DNA of 45,282 nucleotides from an uncultured Saprospiraceae bacterium (GCA_947311105.1 CAMZKG010000025.1:1-45282), one strand, 5' to 3'. Shown: positions 17,864-26,891, counted from the stretch's first letter. The notes: generated by a model from the letters alone, not told the origin. Program-made: numbers and translations.

Positions 17864-19141
17864 TTACAAATTAGTTTTGAGTGCCTGACGAATATCTTCT
17901 TTCAAATCTTCTATCTCTTCTAGCCCCACCGATAGCCTAATTAAATCCTGACTCACTCCAGATTTTAGCAAATCATCACTAGCCAATTGTTGATGAGTTG
18001 TACTAGCAGGATGAATAATCAAAGATTTTGTGTCACCTATATTAGCCAATAAGGAAAACAATTTTGTTGCATCTGTTACTTTTTGAGCAGCATCAAATCC
18101 CCCCTTCAAACCAAAGGTCACTATTCCACTCTGGCCTTTCGGCAAATATTTTTTGGCAAGTTGATAATAAGGACTTGAAGCCAAGCCTGGATAGTTTACC
18201 CAAGCTACTTCGGGCCTACTTTCTAGCCAGCGAGCCAATTCCAAAGCATTTTGACTATGTTTTAAAATTCTTAGTGGCAAAGTTTCTAATCCCTGAATTA
18301 TTTGAAAAGCATTAAAAGGAGACAAGGCCCCTCCATAATCACGTAACCCTTCAATTCGTAATTTTACTGCAAAGGCCGCTGCACCGAAGGCTTCGTGATA
18401 TACCAAACCGTGATACCCTGCATGCGGCTCTGTGAATTCTAAAAAGCGACCACTAGACCAGTCAAAAGTCCCCGCATCCACAACAATACCACCTAAAGAA
18501 TTACCTTGCCCCGCAATGTATTTGGTCAGGGAATGTATCACGATGTTTGCTCCATATTTAATTGGATTTAGTAATAAAGGTGATGGCACGGTGTTATCCA
18601 CAATTAAAGGCAGCTTATTTTGCTGTGCTATATTTGCAATCGCCTGAATATCAAGCACATCCAGCTTTGGATTGCCAAGAGACTCGATAAAAATCACTTT
18701 AGTATTAGGCAAAATAGCTTCCGAAAAAGACCCCGGATTATCTGGATTAACAAATGTAGTTGTTATCCCAAATCTCTTTAAAGTAACATTGAGCAAATTA
18801 AAAGTTCCCCCGTACAAACTATTTGAAGCGACGATATGATCCCCCGCCTTTAGAAGGGTCAACAAGCTTGTTGCTATCGCAGCGGCCCCCGAACTAAAAG
18901 CGACCCCCGCAATGCCTCCTTCCAGACTGCAAACTCTTTTTTCCAAAATATCAACCGTTGGATTATTGAGTCGAGTATAAATAAACCCTGGTATTTTCAG
19001 TGCAAAAACATCTGCGGCATGCTTGGTGTCTTCAAAGACATAAGATGTTGACTGATAAATAGGGACGGCTCTAGTAGTTCCTGTTTCGCTAGGATTATGC
19101 CCTGCATGAATAGCACGGGTACTTATATTTAAATGGTTCAT
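17864..19141 (-). CDS. metY: O-acetylhomoserine sulfhydrylase / Cys-Met PLP enzyme
   Basis: TRAIHAGHNPSETGTTRAVPIYQSTSYVFEDTKHAADVFAL, NPTVDILEKRVCSLEGG, HSLTKYIAGQGNSLGGIVVD. Confidence 0.93.
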   Translation of the reverse strand: MNHLNISTRAIHAGHNPSETGTTRAVPIYQSTSYVFEDTKHAADVFALKIPGFIYTRLNNPTVDILEKRVCSLEGGIAGVAFSSGAAAIATSLLTLLKAGDHIVASNSLYGGTFNLLNVTLKRFGITTTFVNPDNPGSFSEAILPNTKVIFIESLGNPKLDVLDIQAIANIAQQNKLPLIVDNTVPSPLLLNPIKYGANIVIHSLTKYIAGQGNSLGGIVVDAGTFDWSSGRFLEFTEPHAGYHGLVYHEAFGAAAFAVKLRIEGLRDYGGALSPFNAFQIIQGLETLPLRILKHSQNALELARWLESRPEVAWVNYPGLASSPYYQLAKKYLPKGQSGIVTFGLKGGFDAAQKVTDATKLFSLLANIGDTKSLIIHPASTTHQQLASDDLLKSGVSQDLIRLSVGLEEIEDLKEDIRQALKTNL

Positions 19142-19173
19142 TGTATTCGATTAAAAATTAAAATTGGATTTCA

Positions 19174-19216
19174 TTCAAAAAAAGTTCCTTTGACTAGGTA
19201 CTGCCAAAGGAACTTT
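19174..19216 (-). terminator. Attenuator terminator 2, upstream of metY
   Basis: Transcript AAAGTTCCTTTG-GCAGTACCTAGT-CAAAGGAACTTTTTTT: perfect 12-bp stem (19205-19216 / 19181-19192) plus T-tract. Confidence 0.88.
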
Positions 19217-19261
19217 AAAAAGAAAAACTTTTTACGAAAGTATCAATGTAGGCAGTACCTA
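19195..19261 (-). promoter_or_regulatory. Antiterminator pair 2 of the metY leader
   Basis: Transcript TAGGTACTGCC (19261-19251) is perfectly complementary over 11 nt to GGCAGTACCTA (19205-19195), which lies in the loop and stem edge of terminator 2. Confidence 0.8.
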
Positions 19262-19326
19262 TGCATTTGCATCATGTCCATAGACATCATCCAAGCAAAA
19301 AAAGAAATGCGAACGAGATGAATCAT
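19243..19326 (-). CDS. Met-rich leader peptide 2 (27 aa)
   Basis: ATG ATT CAT CTC GTT CGC ATT TCT TTT TTT GCT TGG ATG ATG TCT ATG GAC ATG ATG CAA ATG CAT AGG TAC TGC CTA CAT TGA = MIHLVRISFFAWMMSMDMMQMHRYCLH*. 7/27 Met; an internal ATG start (19290) is also possible. Confidence 0.78.
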   Translation of the reverse strand: MIHLVRISFFAWMMSMDMMQMHRYCLH

Positions 19327-19348
19327 TAATTTAAGTTTAATTTTAAGC

Positions 19349-19385
19349 AAAAAAAAAGCCTTTGTGTCTATCACAAAGGCTTTTT
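19349..19385 (-). terminator. Attenuator terminator 1
   Basis: Transcript AAAAAGCCTTTGTG-ATAGA-CACAAAGGCTTTTTTTTT: 14-bp perfect stem, 5-nt loop, 9-T tract. Confidence 0.88.
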
Positions 19386-19432
19386 CAGGAAACATGTCAA
19401 TCTAAAAACACGATACAAAAATGACCTTTGCG
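19372..19432 (-). promoter_or_regulatory. Antiterminator pair 1 of the metY leader
   Basis: Transcript CGCAAAGGUCAUUUUU (19432-19417) pairs with AAAAAGCCUUUGUG (19385-19372), the 5' arm of terminator 1, with a CA bulge and two G-U wobbles. Confidence 0.7.
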
Positions 19433-19485
19433 TAAGTAACCTTACTCATCATCATGTACATATTTTTGTATGTCGCTTGTTTCAT
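19402..19485 (-). CDS. Met-rich leader peptide 1 (27 aa)
   Basis: ATG AAA CAA GCG ACA TAC AAA AAT ATG TAC ATG ATG ATG AGT AAG GTT ACT TAC GCA AAG GTC ATT TTT GTA TCG TGT TTT TAG = MKQATYKNMYMMMSKVTYAKVIFVSCF*. Confidence 0.78.
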   Translation of the reverse strand: MKQATYKNMYMMMSKVTYAKVIFVSCF

Positions 19486-19489
19486 GGGG

Positions 19490-19523
19490 CAAATATAGGA
19501 TAGTTTATTTTTAAATGCTCAAA
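19490..19523 (-). promoter_or_regulatory. Candidate promoter of the metYX-AK leader transcript
   Basis: TTTG (19523-19520), 22-nt spacer, TATATTTG (19497-19490), just upstream of leader peptide 1. Confidence 0.65.
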
Positions 19524-19743
19524 AAAGATTGGTTTTAACAAAAAAACTTTTGAGTCCACTCCGAAAAGTCAATATGCATTTTGATTTGGTTTCAGTTAAA
19601 CAACAATTGATGAATGTACAATTGAACGAAAATAGATTATTTTTGTAATTAACGTATTATTTTTGTTTAAATATGTTAAACACAAGTAATAGAGCGTTGA
19701 TTTTGGCATAATTTTTAAGCTTATACCGCATCAAATACATACC

Positions 19744-20646
19744 ATGAAGAAGACACTAACAAAAACACTGCTTTTAATTCTTTTTTCGAGCATTTCTTTT
19801 TTTGCGCAAGCGACACCACCAGATACTGTACGTACTGCTATAAAGGTAGGTATCGTCAAAGAATACTGCGTTGACACGTCAAATTTTGCAGGTACAATGT
19901 CCAGTTTGGAAGACATCTGTGATGGTTCATCTGGCACAGCCGTAAATTTTATTTTATTACCGACTACCTTTTGTGTTAGTTATGGCGGGCTAGAACTGGG
20001 CACCGAATCAAGCTGTCTAGTATATTGTGATGATACAGGACTCTGCGATACGACCGTTTTAGTGGTGACTATTGTGCCAGATTCTGTTTCAACCCTGCCG
20101 GCAATAGCCGTAGATGATTATTTAGAGACTATCCAAAACTCATCAGTTATCCAAAATATCCTTGAGAATGATTTATTGCCCAACAATGGGGCATTTACGA
20201 GTCTGCGCATCATTAATCAGGGAAATAATGGAAGTGCAGGCATCAATCAAGACGGCATTCTCACCTATACACCTAATCCAGACTTTTGTGATGCAATAGA
20301 CACTTTATCCTATGAAGTCTGCAATATTGTCTCCTGTGATACTGCTAGTATCTATATAACGGTAGCTAAATGTCTCAACATTGACGGGCTATTTGTGTAT
20401 GATGGTTTTTCGCCAAATGGTGACTTTGTCAACGATTTTTGGAAGATATTGGGATTGGAAGACATCCCCGACCACCATATCTATGTCTACAATAGGTGGG
20501 GCAATCTTGTTTTTGAAGCAAAAAACTATCAAAATGATTGGGACGGCAAATGGGACGCAACACCTTTAACGACAGGGACTTATTTTTATATAATTGATGA
20601 TGGGAAAGGAATAAAACAAACTGGTTACGTACAAATTTCATATTAG
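19744..20646 (+). CDS. Gliding-motility-associated C-terminal (T9SS type B) domain protein
   Basis: Signal peptide; VYDGFSPNGDFVNDFWKILGLEDIPDHHIYVYNRWGNLVFEAKNYQNDWDGKW...TYFYIIDDGKGIKQTGYVQI. Confidence 0.9.
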   Translation: MKKTLTKTLLLILFSSISFFAQATPPDTVRTAIKVGIVKEYCVDTSNFAGTMSSLEDICDGSSGTAVNFILLPTTFCVSYGGLELGTESSCLVYCDDTGLCDTTVLVVTIVPDSVSTLPAIAVDDYLETIQNSSVIQNILENDLLPNNGAFTSLRIINQGNNGSAGINQDGILTYTPNPDFCDAIDTLSYEVCNIVSCDTASIYITVAKCLNIDGLFVYDGFSPNGDFVNDFWKILGLEDIPDHHIYVYNRWGNLVFEAKNYQNDWDGKWDATPLTTGTYFYIIDDGKGIKQTGYVQISY

Positions 20647-20718
20647 TCTTTTTTAGCACGATTTTTGAAAAGTATAAATTAGATTTTTTTTTCATGAATT
20701 ATAAACAACTTACATAAG

Positions 20719-21723
20719 ATGAAAAACTTACTTATTCTTGCGTTTGTAGTACTGTACGGTACAAGTGTGTTTGGGCAGCAAGACCCCATGTTTACGAAGT
20801 ACATGTTTAACTCACTCTATTACAATCCGGCTTATGCTGGATCACATGACCATTTGAGCGCTGCCTTGTTGCATCGGACACAATGGATTAATTTTAAGGG
20901 AGCTCCCAATACACAAACCTTAACGGTACATACTCCCTTGCGGGAAAATCGTGTAGGAGTTGGTCTAACGTTATTACATGACCAAATTGGAGTGACTAGA
21001 ACAACAAGCGCAAATTTGGCCTATGCCTATCGCATCCCTTTCGGGAAAAAAGCAAAATTAGCTATTGGAATTCAAGGAGGAATGACCAATTATCGAGCTG
21101 ATTGGCAAAAATTAAACCTAGAAACAGATTCAGATGTAGCTTTTATGGGAGACAATCCCAATAAGTGGCTGCCGAATTTTGGGATAGGTCTTTATTTTAG
21201 TACTGAGCACTTTTATACAGGCTTGAGCTCGCCACATTTAATTGAGCATAAACTAAGAGATCAGAGCACGTCTATTGAAGCTTCTTTGATTGCCCAACAA
21301 TATAGACACTACTATTTTACTATTGGTGGAGCCATTCCTATCAAAGGAGATGACATTGTTTTCAAGCCATCTCTACTACTAAAGAACGTAGGAATTGACA
21401 GTAAACTACGCAAAACAGCGGACTTGCAAGCCATTAATGCACCAACCGAATTCGATATAGATTTGTCTGTATTATTCATGAATACGATTTGGGTCGGTAC
21501 AGCATTTAGGTCTTCCATTGAGAAATTTTCTAATAACAAGAGTTCATTTGACTCTGGAGATGTTTGGGCTTCCTACAACCTAAGAAATGGTATGCGCATC
21601 GGTGCAGCTTATGACTATACCTTGACGGAAATAAACAAGGAAACACCCGGCTCTTTTGAAGTAATGCTTGGATATGAGCTTGATTTCAAAACTAGACGAA
21701 TCGAGACACCACGATATTTCTAA
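20719..21723 (+). CDS. PorP/SprF family type IX secretion membrane protein
   Basis: QQDPMFTKYMFNSLYYNPAYAGSHDHLSAALLHRTQWINFKGAPNTQTLTVHTPL. Confidence 0.93.
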   Translation: MKNLLILAFVVLYGTSVFGQQDPMFTKYMFNSLYYNPAYAGSHDHLSAALLHRTQWINFKGAPNTQTLTVHTPLRENRVGVGLTLLHDQIGVTRTTSANLAYAYRIPFGKKAKLAIGIQGGMTNYRADWQKLNLETDSDVAFMGDNPNKWLPNFGIGLYFSTEHFYTGLSSPHLIEHKLRDQSTSIEASLIAQQYRHYYFTIGGAIPIKGDDIVFKPSLLLKNVGIDSKLRKTADLQAINAPTEFDIDLSVLFMNTIWVGTAFRSSIEKFSNNKSSFDSGDVWASYNLRNGMRIGAAYDYTLTEINKETPGSFEVMLGYELDFKTRRIETPRYF

Positions 21724-21783
21724 TAAACGAAACATTGCGGCACAAAAAGTAGTATGTTAACCAAAATTGAAAAAATAACTAAA

Positions 21784-24240
21784 ATGCGAAAAATAAAATT
21801 TCTTTCCATTTTTGCCCTCCTATTTGTTTTCGGCACTAGTGCTTTTGCACAGTCCGGAAAGCTAAAGCGGGCAAAGAACTTCATGGACAACCTAGAGTAT
21901 CTAGCAGCAATCCATGCCTACAACCAAATACTAGAAAAGAACGATGTTGCAGAAGCCAAAATCAACTTGGCAGACTGTTATCGTAAGATTGATGATACCG
22001 AAAATGCTGAATTTTGGTATGGGCAAGTAGTCAGACTTCCCGAAGCACAGCCTATTCATAAGCTTTATTATGGGCAGGCTCTACAAGCTAATGGAAAATG
22101 CGACCTTGCCAAAGAATGGTATCAGCAGTACATCGATGCCGCTCCCGAAGATATTCGTGGCAAATTCCTTGCAAAATCTTGTGATTATCAAGAAGAATTG
22201 ATGACCAAAAACACGGGTATTTATGAGGTTGAGCACATGGATTTTAACTCTAATCTTGATGATTTTAGCCCGACCTATTATAAAGACGGTATTATTTTCG
22301 CATCGGAAAGAGACAAAGGAGCAGCCGTAAAGCGTATTCATACGTGGACTGGACAACCTTTTAATGAGTTGTACTACATCGACGCCAAAGAAAAGAAGAA
22401 AAGTGAAATCGGTTGTACTTATGAATATGGTAAGCCTGAGAAATTTTCTAAGTCAATTAATTCAAAATTTCACGAAGCAGGGGTCACTTTTACGAAGGAT
22501 CAAGATCGTATGTATTTCACTAGAAATAACTACAATCATAGAAAAAGAAAGAGCAGTGATGAAGGTATCACCAAATTAAAGATTTATACGGCTACTGGTG
22601 GTGACAATAAATGGGGAAAAGTAGAAGAACTACCATTTAACAGTGATGAATATTCTTGTGCACACCCTACCCTTGATAGTGACGGCAAAAAAATGTATTT
22701 TGCTTCTGATATGCCTGGTGGTTTTGGCGGCATGGACTTATATGTTACCGAAAGAGAAGGTGAATCTTGGGGGCCACCTATCAATCTAGGCCCTAGAGTA
22801 AACACAGAAGGAAATGAAATTTTTCCACATTTTTCTGGTGAAAAATTATTCTTTGCTTCTAATGGTCATGTTGGACTAGGTGGACTAGACATCTACTTTA
22901 TGAATAGACAAGATGGCGGAGAATGGAGCTCACCAGAAAACCTAGGTGCTCCTATCAACTCTACCGAAGATGATTTTAGCTTGATTATGAATGAAGAAGG
23001 CACTTGTGGCTATTTTGCTTCGGATAGAAAAGGTGGCTCCGGAAGGGATGATATTTATGCTTTCCGCAAGGTCGCTTCTCCTGTTCACATCTTTGTTTAT
23101 GATGCAGAAACTGGCGAAGGTATCGAAGGTGCAAAAGTCCTTAATAGCTGCACTGGCGAAACACTTACTACCAACGCCGAAGGTAAAACACAAATCGACA
23201 TGAAACTAGATATGTGCTGTACTTTTGACGCAAGTAAAGAAGAATATGATGACAATGGTAAAGAAGGCTGTACCAAAGACATCAAAATGGGTGACCCTGT
23301 TTTTGTAGAGATTCCTCTAGAGCAAGAAAAGAAGTTTGATGTAGATGGTATCGTTTTTGACCAAAGTACTGGACTACCTTTAGAAGGTGCTACCGTTACT
23401 TTAGTTTCTACTTGTGAAGAAGAAAAAACACAGACCTATACGACTGACCTTACAGGAAAATATCATTTTGAATTAACGAAAGAATGTTGTTATTCTGTCA
23501 AAGGTGAAAAAGTGGATTATTTAGCAGCATCTTCTGATGAGTTTTGCACGAAAGGGCTTAAAGAAGGAAAGACCTTTAATGAAAACTTAAATCTAATGCC
23601 TACCAAGGCGGGAATCGCTTCTACGGAAGGAGATGTGTATTACGACCCTGTTACTGGAAAGTACCTTGATCGCAAATCTGGCAATCCTGCTGATGGCACC
23701 TACCCTAACGGTATGGTCTATAAGGATGGAACGATGTATGTAAATGACGAGCCTTACACTAACGTACCTACTTTCCAAACAGGTCCTGGTACGGTAGCTG
23801 ATGGTGAGCCTATCCCTTACTTGGTAGATATCTATTATGATTTTGACCAATCGTACATTAGAGACGAAGCCGAGCCAGAATTAGAGAAAGTTTTTGCCAT
23901 GATGAATGACAATCCAAATGCGATTTTGGAAGTATCTTCTTATACAGATTCTAGGGGGTCTGACTCTTACAACGACCGCCTATCTAGAAGAAGAGCTAAA
24001 GCTGTCGTCAAATGGCTTATCAAAAAAGGTATCTCTAAGGCTAGAATCACTGCCAAAGGGTATGGAGAAAATAACCTAGTCAATAATTGTGAAGACCTTG
24101 CTCCTTGTTCGGAAGAAGAGCACCAGCTCAACCGTAGAACAGAGTTTAAAGTAATTGGTTATTTAGATGACAATAAAGAAATCATCTCTCAACCTAAAGC
24201 AAATCCGAAGGTGGATCCTTGTAAAAACTGTCCTTTCTAA
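21784..24240 (+). CDS. OmpA-family protein with TPR / PD40 / carboxypeptidase-regulatory-like regions
   Basis: FASERDKGAAVKRIHT and YFASDMPGGFGGMDLYV PD40-like; DIYYDFDQSYIRDEAEPELEKVFAMMNDNPNAILEVSSYTDSRGSDSYNDRLSRRRAKAVVKWL OmpA C-terminal. Likely start MRKIKF at 21784. Confidence 0.92.
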   Translation: MRKIKFLSIFALLFVFGTSAFAQSGKLKRAKNFMDNLEYLAAIHAYNQILEKNDVAEAKINLADCYRKIDDTENAEFWYGQVVRLPEAQPIHKLYYGQALQANGKCDLAKEWYQQYIDAAPEDIRGKFLAKSCDYQEELMTKNTGIYEVEHMDFNSNLDDFSPTYYKDGIIFASERDKGAAVKRIHTWTGQPFNELYYIDAKEKKKSEIGCTYEYGKPEKFSKSINSKFHEAGVTFTKDQDRMYFTRNNYNHRKRKSSDEGITKLKIYTATGGDNKWGKVEELPFNSDEYSCAHPTLDSDGKKMYFASDMPGGFGGMDLYVTEREGESWGPPINLGPRVNTEGNEIFPHFSGEKLFFASNGHVGLGGLDIYFMNRQDGGEWSSPENLGAPINSTEDDFSLIMNEEGTCGYFASDRKGGSGRDDIYAFRKVASPVHIFVYDAETGEGIEGAKVLNSCTGETLTTNAEGKTQIDMKLDMCCTFDASKEEYDDNGKEGCTKDIKMGDPVFVEIPLEQEKKFDVDGIVFDQSTGLPLEGATVTLVSTCEEEKTQTYTTDLTGKYHFELTKECCYSVKGEKVDYLAASSDEFCTKGLKEGKTFNENLNLMPTKAGIASTEGDVYYDPVTGKYLDRKSGNPADGTYPNGMVYKDGTMYVNDEPYTNVPTFQTGPGTVADGEPIPYLVDIYYDFDQSYIRDEAEPELEKVFAMMNDNPNAILEVSSYTDSRGSDSYNDRLSRRRAKAVVKWLIKKGISKARITAKGYGENNLVNNCEDLAPCSEEEHQLNRRTEFKVIGYLDDNKEIISQPKANPKVDPCKNCPF

Positions 24241-24257
24241 ATAAAGGATAAGTAACT

Positions 24258-24298
24258 AAAAAGACCGCTACAACAATTGTTGTAGCGGTCTTTTTTTT
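24258..24298 (+). terminator. Intrinsic terminator after the T9SS gene cluster
   Basis: AAAAGACCGCTACAACAA/TTGTTGTAGCGGTCTTTT near-perfect palindrome plus T8. Confidence 0.93.
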
Positions 24299-24435
24299 GG
24301 ACAAACCAATTTGGTAAGATTTAAGAAACCACTAGTTGCGACCTATCTTCATTACCTTTTGCCAATTTCCCGAAAATTAAGCATATACGAAGCCTATTTA
24401 TCCCAATACCGTAAAACTTAAGTACCGAATCTTAA

Positions 24436-25365
24436 TTAATTATAAGTAGATTTCTTGATAGAGTTTGTCTCAACATATACATGCTCAAACTTCTCATCAT
24501 TAGCGACTATTTTCTTCTTGATATCCTGAACGATAGGCTCCACTTGACCAATCGTCAAATCATCCTTAAAATTTACTTCTAGCCCGACCATTACTTCATC
24601 TGGTCCCAAGTGCATCGTTCTTATGTTGCCAAAAAACTCAATTTCAGGATAATCATCCAAAACATCCCTAATCATCTTCAAATCAGCATCCGACACGGTC
24701 TCTCCTATCAACAAATGTCGTGTTTCTTGAGCCATAAAATAAGCTACATAACTCAACAATACGCCTATCGCAATGGAAGCCAGAGCATCATATACAGAGT
24801 CATCTAGTACAAAAGTCAATGTCACACCAATTAGGGCAATGACAAGACCTATCATGGCAGCCGCATTTTCAATAATAACTGCAAGAGTGGCGGCATCTTT
24901 ACTTTCTACTAGAGCCGACCTAAACCCCGTAGGATTCACCTTCCGAAACTGCTTCCAAGCGACCCATAGACTAGCTCCTTCAAAAAACATCGCTCCAATA
25001 AGAACTCCATAATTCCATGCAACCTTAGAATGGTCTGGCGGCCCTTGCGGGTGCAAAAGGTGCTTAATCCCTTCATACATCGCCATTCCGCCACCTAAAG
25101 CAAATATAAAAATCGCCACAATAAAACTCCAAAAATAAATCTCTTTACCATGACCAAACGGGTGTAATTCATCGGGACCTTTCTTACTCCTTTTTATGCC
25201 CAATAACAATAACAACCCGTTGGTTGTGTCGATGACGGAGTGAATACCTTCTGAAAGCATTGCCGCACTTCCTGTAAAGAAAGACGCAATAAACTTTAAA
25301 ACAGCTATACCTAGATTAGCTGCTATTGAAGCAAAAATGGTTAATTTTGAACCTGATGCTGCCAT
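24436..25365 (-). CDS. Cation diffusion facilitator (CDF) family transporter
   Basis: LSEGIHSVIDTTNGLLLLLGIKRSKKGPDELHPFGHGKEIYFWSF. Confidence 0.92.
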   Translation of the reverse strand: MAASGSKLTIFASIAANLGIAVLKFIASFFTGSAAMLSEGIHSVIDTTNGLLLLLGIKRSKKGPDELHPFGHGKEIYFWSFIVAIFIFALGGGMAMYEGIKHLLHPQGPPDHSKVAWNYGVLIGAMFFEGASLWVAWKQFRKVNPTGFRSALVESKDAATLAVIIENAAAMIGLVIALIGVTLTFVLDDSVYDALASIAIGVLLSYVAYFMAQETRHLLIGETVSDADLKMIRDVLDDYPEIEFFGNIRTMHLGPDEVMVGLEVNFKDDLTIGQVEPIVQDIKKKIVANDEKFEHVYVETNSIKKSTYN

Positions 25366-25404
25366 ATATCTTTTATTTTTTTCCGCAAGGTATAAAAAAA
25401 AATC

Positions 25405-25446
25405 GTAATTATTTAGGTGCTCCTATTTTTAGGTAGGAAATAGCCC
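25405..25446. mobile_element. Truncated copy of the GTAACTATTTAG MITE-like element
   Basis: GTAATTATTTAGGTGCTCCTATTTTTAGGTAGGAAATAG aligns with the reverse complement of 4750-4788; no second TIR found. Confidence 0.6.
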
Positions 25447-25455
25447 ATTTAGTTT

Positions 25456-25557
25456 CCCGTCATAACCGTACACCCCGCTACACCCGTTAAACCGTCCTAA
25501 CCGTTACACCGCTAAACCGTCATACCCGTTACACCGTCCTAACCGCTAAACCGTCAT
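25456..25557. repeat. ACCGTTACACCGCTA-type minisatellite
   Basis: ccgtcataaccgtacaccccgctacacccgttaaaccgtcctaaccgttacaccgctaaaccgtc..., ending next to the stop codon at 25558. Confidence 0.9.
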
Positions 25558-26640
25558 CTACTCTTCTTTCTGCTCAAAATCCAAAATCAAGGAAAAGATA
25601 TGGGCATAAAAAGGATTGTTGGCTTTATTTAGGTTATTAAAAGCATAGTCCAACCTGATACGCTTGAACTGCAAGCCGACCCCAATATTGGGTTGAAAAA
25701 TCAAATGAGTCACTTCAGGCTTAATATCGTCCTTAATCTTCTGAAACTGCCCTATTCCTGCCCGCAAAAAAACCGTTTTTTTGTAACCTGCTTCGATTCC
25801 TAGTTTTGGGTCAATATTAATCGACTTGGACGAGACCAAGACATTTCTCTGCCCATCAGTCGTAAAAGCAAAGTCAACTTCAGAGAGTAATGTCCATTTA
25901 TCCCCAAAGGCATTTTTGTAGCTAGTACCTACGATAAAAGATGGTTTGGTAATTTCTATGGAGCTTTTGGGTATTTCATTTCCTGTTTGGTTAAATACAT
26001 CTTTTTCTTCGTCCGTCAGCGTAAAACTCCAAGCATTAAAAGTAGTGGTGATGTCCTTAGCCATCAACCCCGCCGTGAATCGCCCCTTTTGGTATTGCAA
26101 ACCCGCATCTAAACCAAATCCCCAAGCGCCCCCAAAAGGTCCAATAGACCGTCTAATTATTTTTGCGGAAGCGCCATAAGACCAAGCCGTATTCTTTTTC
26201 CATAAGTTACCATAAGAAAACAACAAAGCATAATCCGCTGCCGAAAACTCTGTAATATTATCATAATTAATGGTGCCATCTGGCTCAACCAGACGCAATG
26301 TATTAGGTATTTTATCAATCCCCAATCGAACTAATGACAAGCTCGCAAAACCCTTGGCTCCTAGATTCTTGCCTACCGCTAAATAATCGTATTGTGCTAC
26401 ACCTGCAAACCACTCCGCATGCATCGCAGTTGCCTGAAAAGATGTTTCTAGACGAGCCAACCCGGCAGGATTCCAAAAGGCCGCAGAAATATCATTGGAT
26501 TGGGCGACCAAAGCTCCAGCCTGCCCATGGGCTCTTGCCCCTACCCCAATCTCCAAAAAAGCATTGCTATACTTTTGACCATAGCTTGTCAAGCTGCTTA
26601 GTAATAAAACTAAAAGGCTTAATTGAATTTTGCTAATCAT
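25558..26640 (-). CDS. PorV/PorQ family outer-membrane protein
   Basis: Signal peptide; FLEIGVGARAHGQAGALVAQSNDISAAFWNPAGLARLETSFQATAMHAEWFAGVAQYDYLAVG. Confidence 0.8.
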   Translation of the reverse strand: MISKIQLSLLVLLLSSLTSYGQKYSNAFLEIGVGARAHGQAGALVAQSNDISAAFWNPAGLARLETSFQATAMHAEWFAGVAQYDYLAVGKNLGAKGFASLSLVRLGIDKIPNTLRLVEPDGTINYDNITEFSAADYALLFSYGNLWKKNTAWSYGASAKIIRRSIGPFGGAWGFGLDAGLQYQKGRFTAGLMAKDITTTFNAWSFTLTDEEKDVFNQTGNEIPKSSIEITKPSFIVGTSYKNAFGDKWTLLSEVDFAFTTDGQRNVLVSSKSINIDPKLGIEAGYKKTVFLRAGIGQFQKIKDDIKPEVTHLIFQPNIGVGLQFKRIRLDYAFNNLNKANNPFYAHIFSLILDFEQKEE

Positions 26641-26669
26641 TATTTATTCGTTTTGTGCAAAAATACGAC

Positions 26670-26829
26670 GTAAGTGTTGAGATGCCCCTATTTTTAGGCA
26701 GAAATAGCATTTTTATGCATGTTTAAGCACTTTTTTTGAAGCGTAGCTAAGCTACGTGATGAAAAAAAGCAAAAACAGGCACAAAAGGTCACATTCTATG
26801 ACAAAATAGCGCTCTACCTAAATAGTTAC
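26670..26829. mobile_element. Longer copy of the MITE-like element, with internal palindrome CGTAGCTAAGCTACG
   Basis: Starts GTAAGTGTTGAGATGCCCCTATTTTTAGGCAGAAATAGC and ends CTAAATAGTTAC. Confidence 0.65.
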
Positions 26830-26891
26830 ATTACAACGACATACCTGATATTTTGGCGTTTAGAAGCTTTTTTTAACTTTTATATACTCCA

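Noticed and set aside
19133-19321. 62-aa plus-strand ORF MVHCIRLKIKIGFHSKKV...
   Set aside because: It is the antisense of the attenuator leader and lacks protein-like features.
19142-19500. SAM riboswitch upstream of metY
   Set aside because: I see no recognisable multi-helix SAM riboswitch core. The region is instead accounted for by two Met-rich ORFs, two terminators and their antiterminator arms. A covariance-model scan would confirm this.
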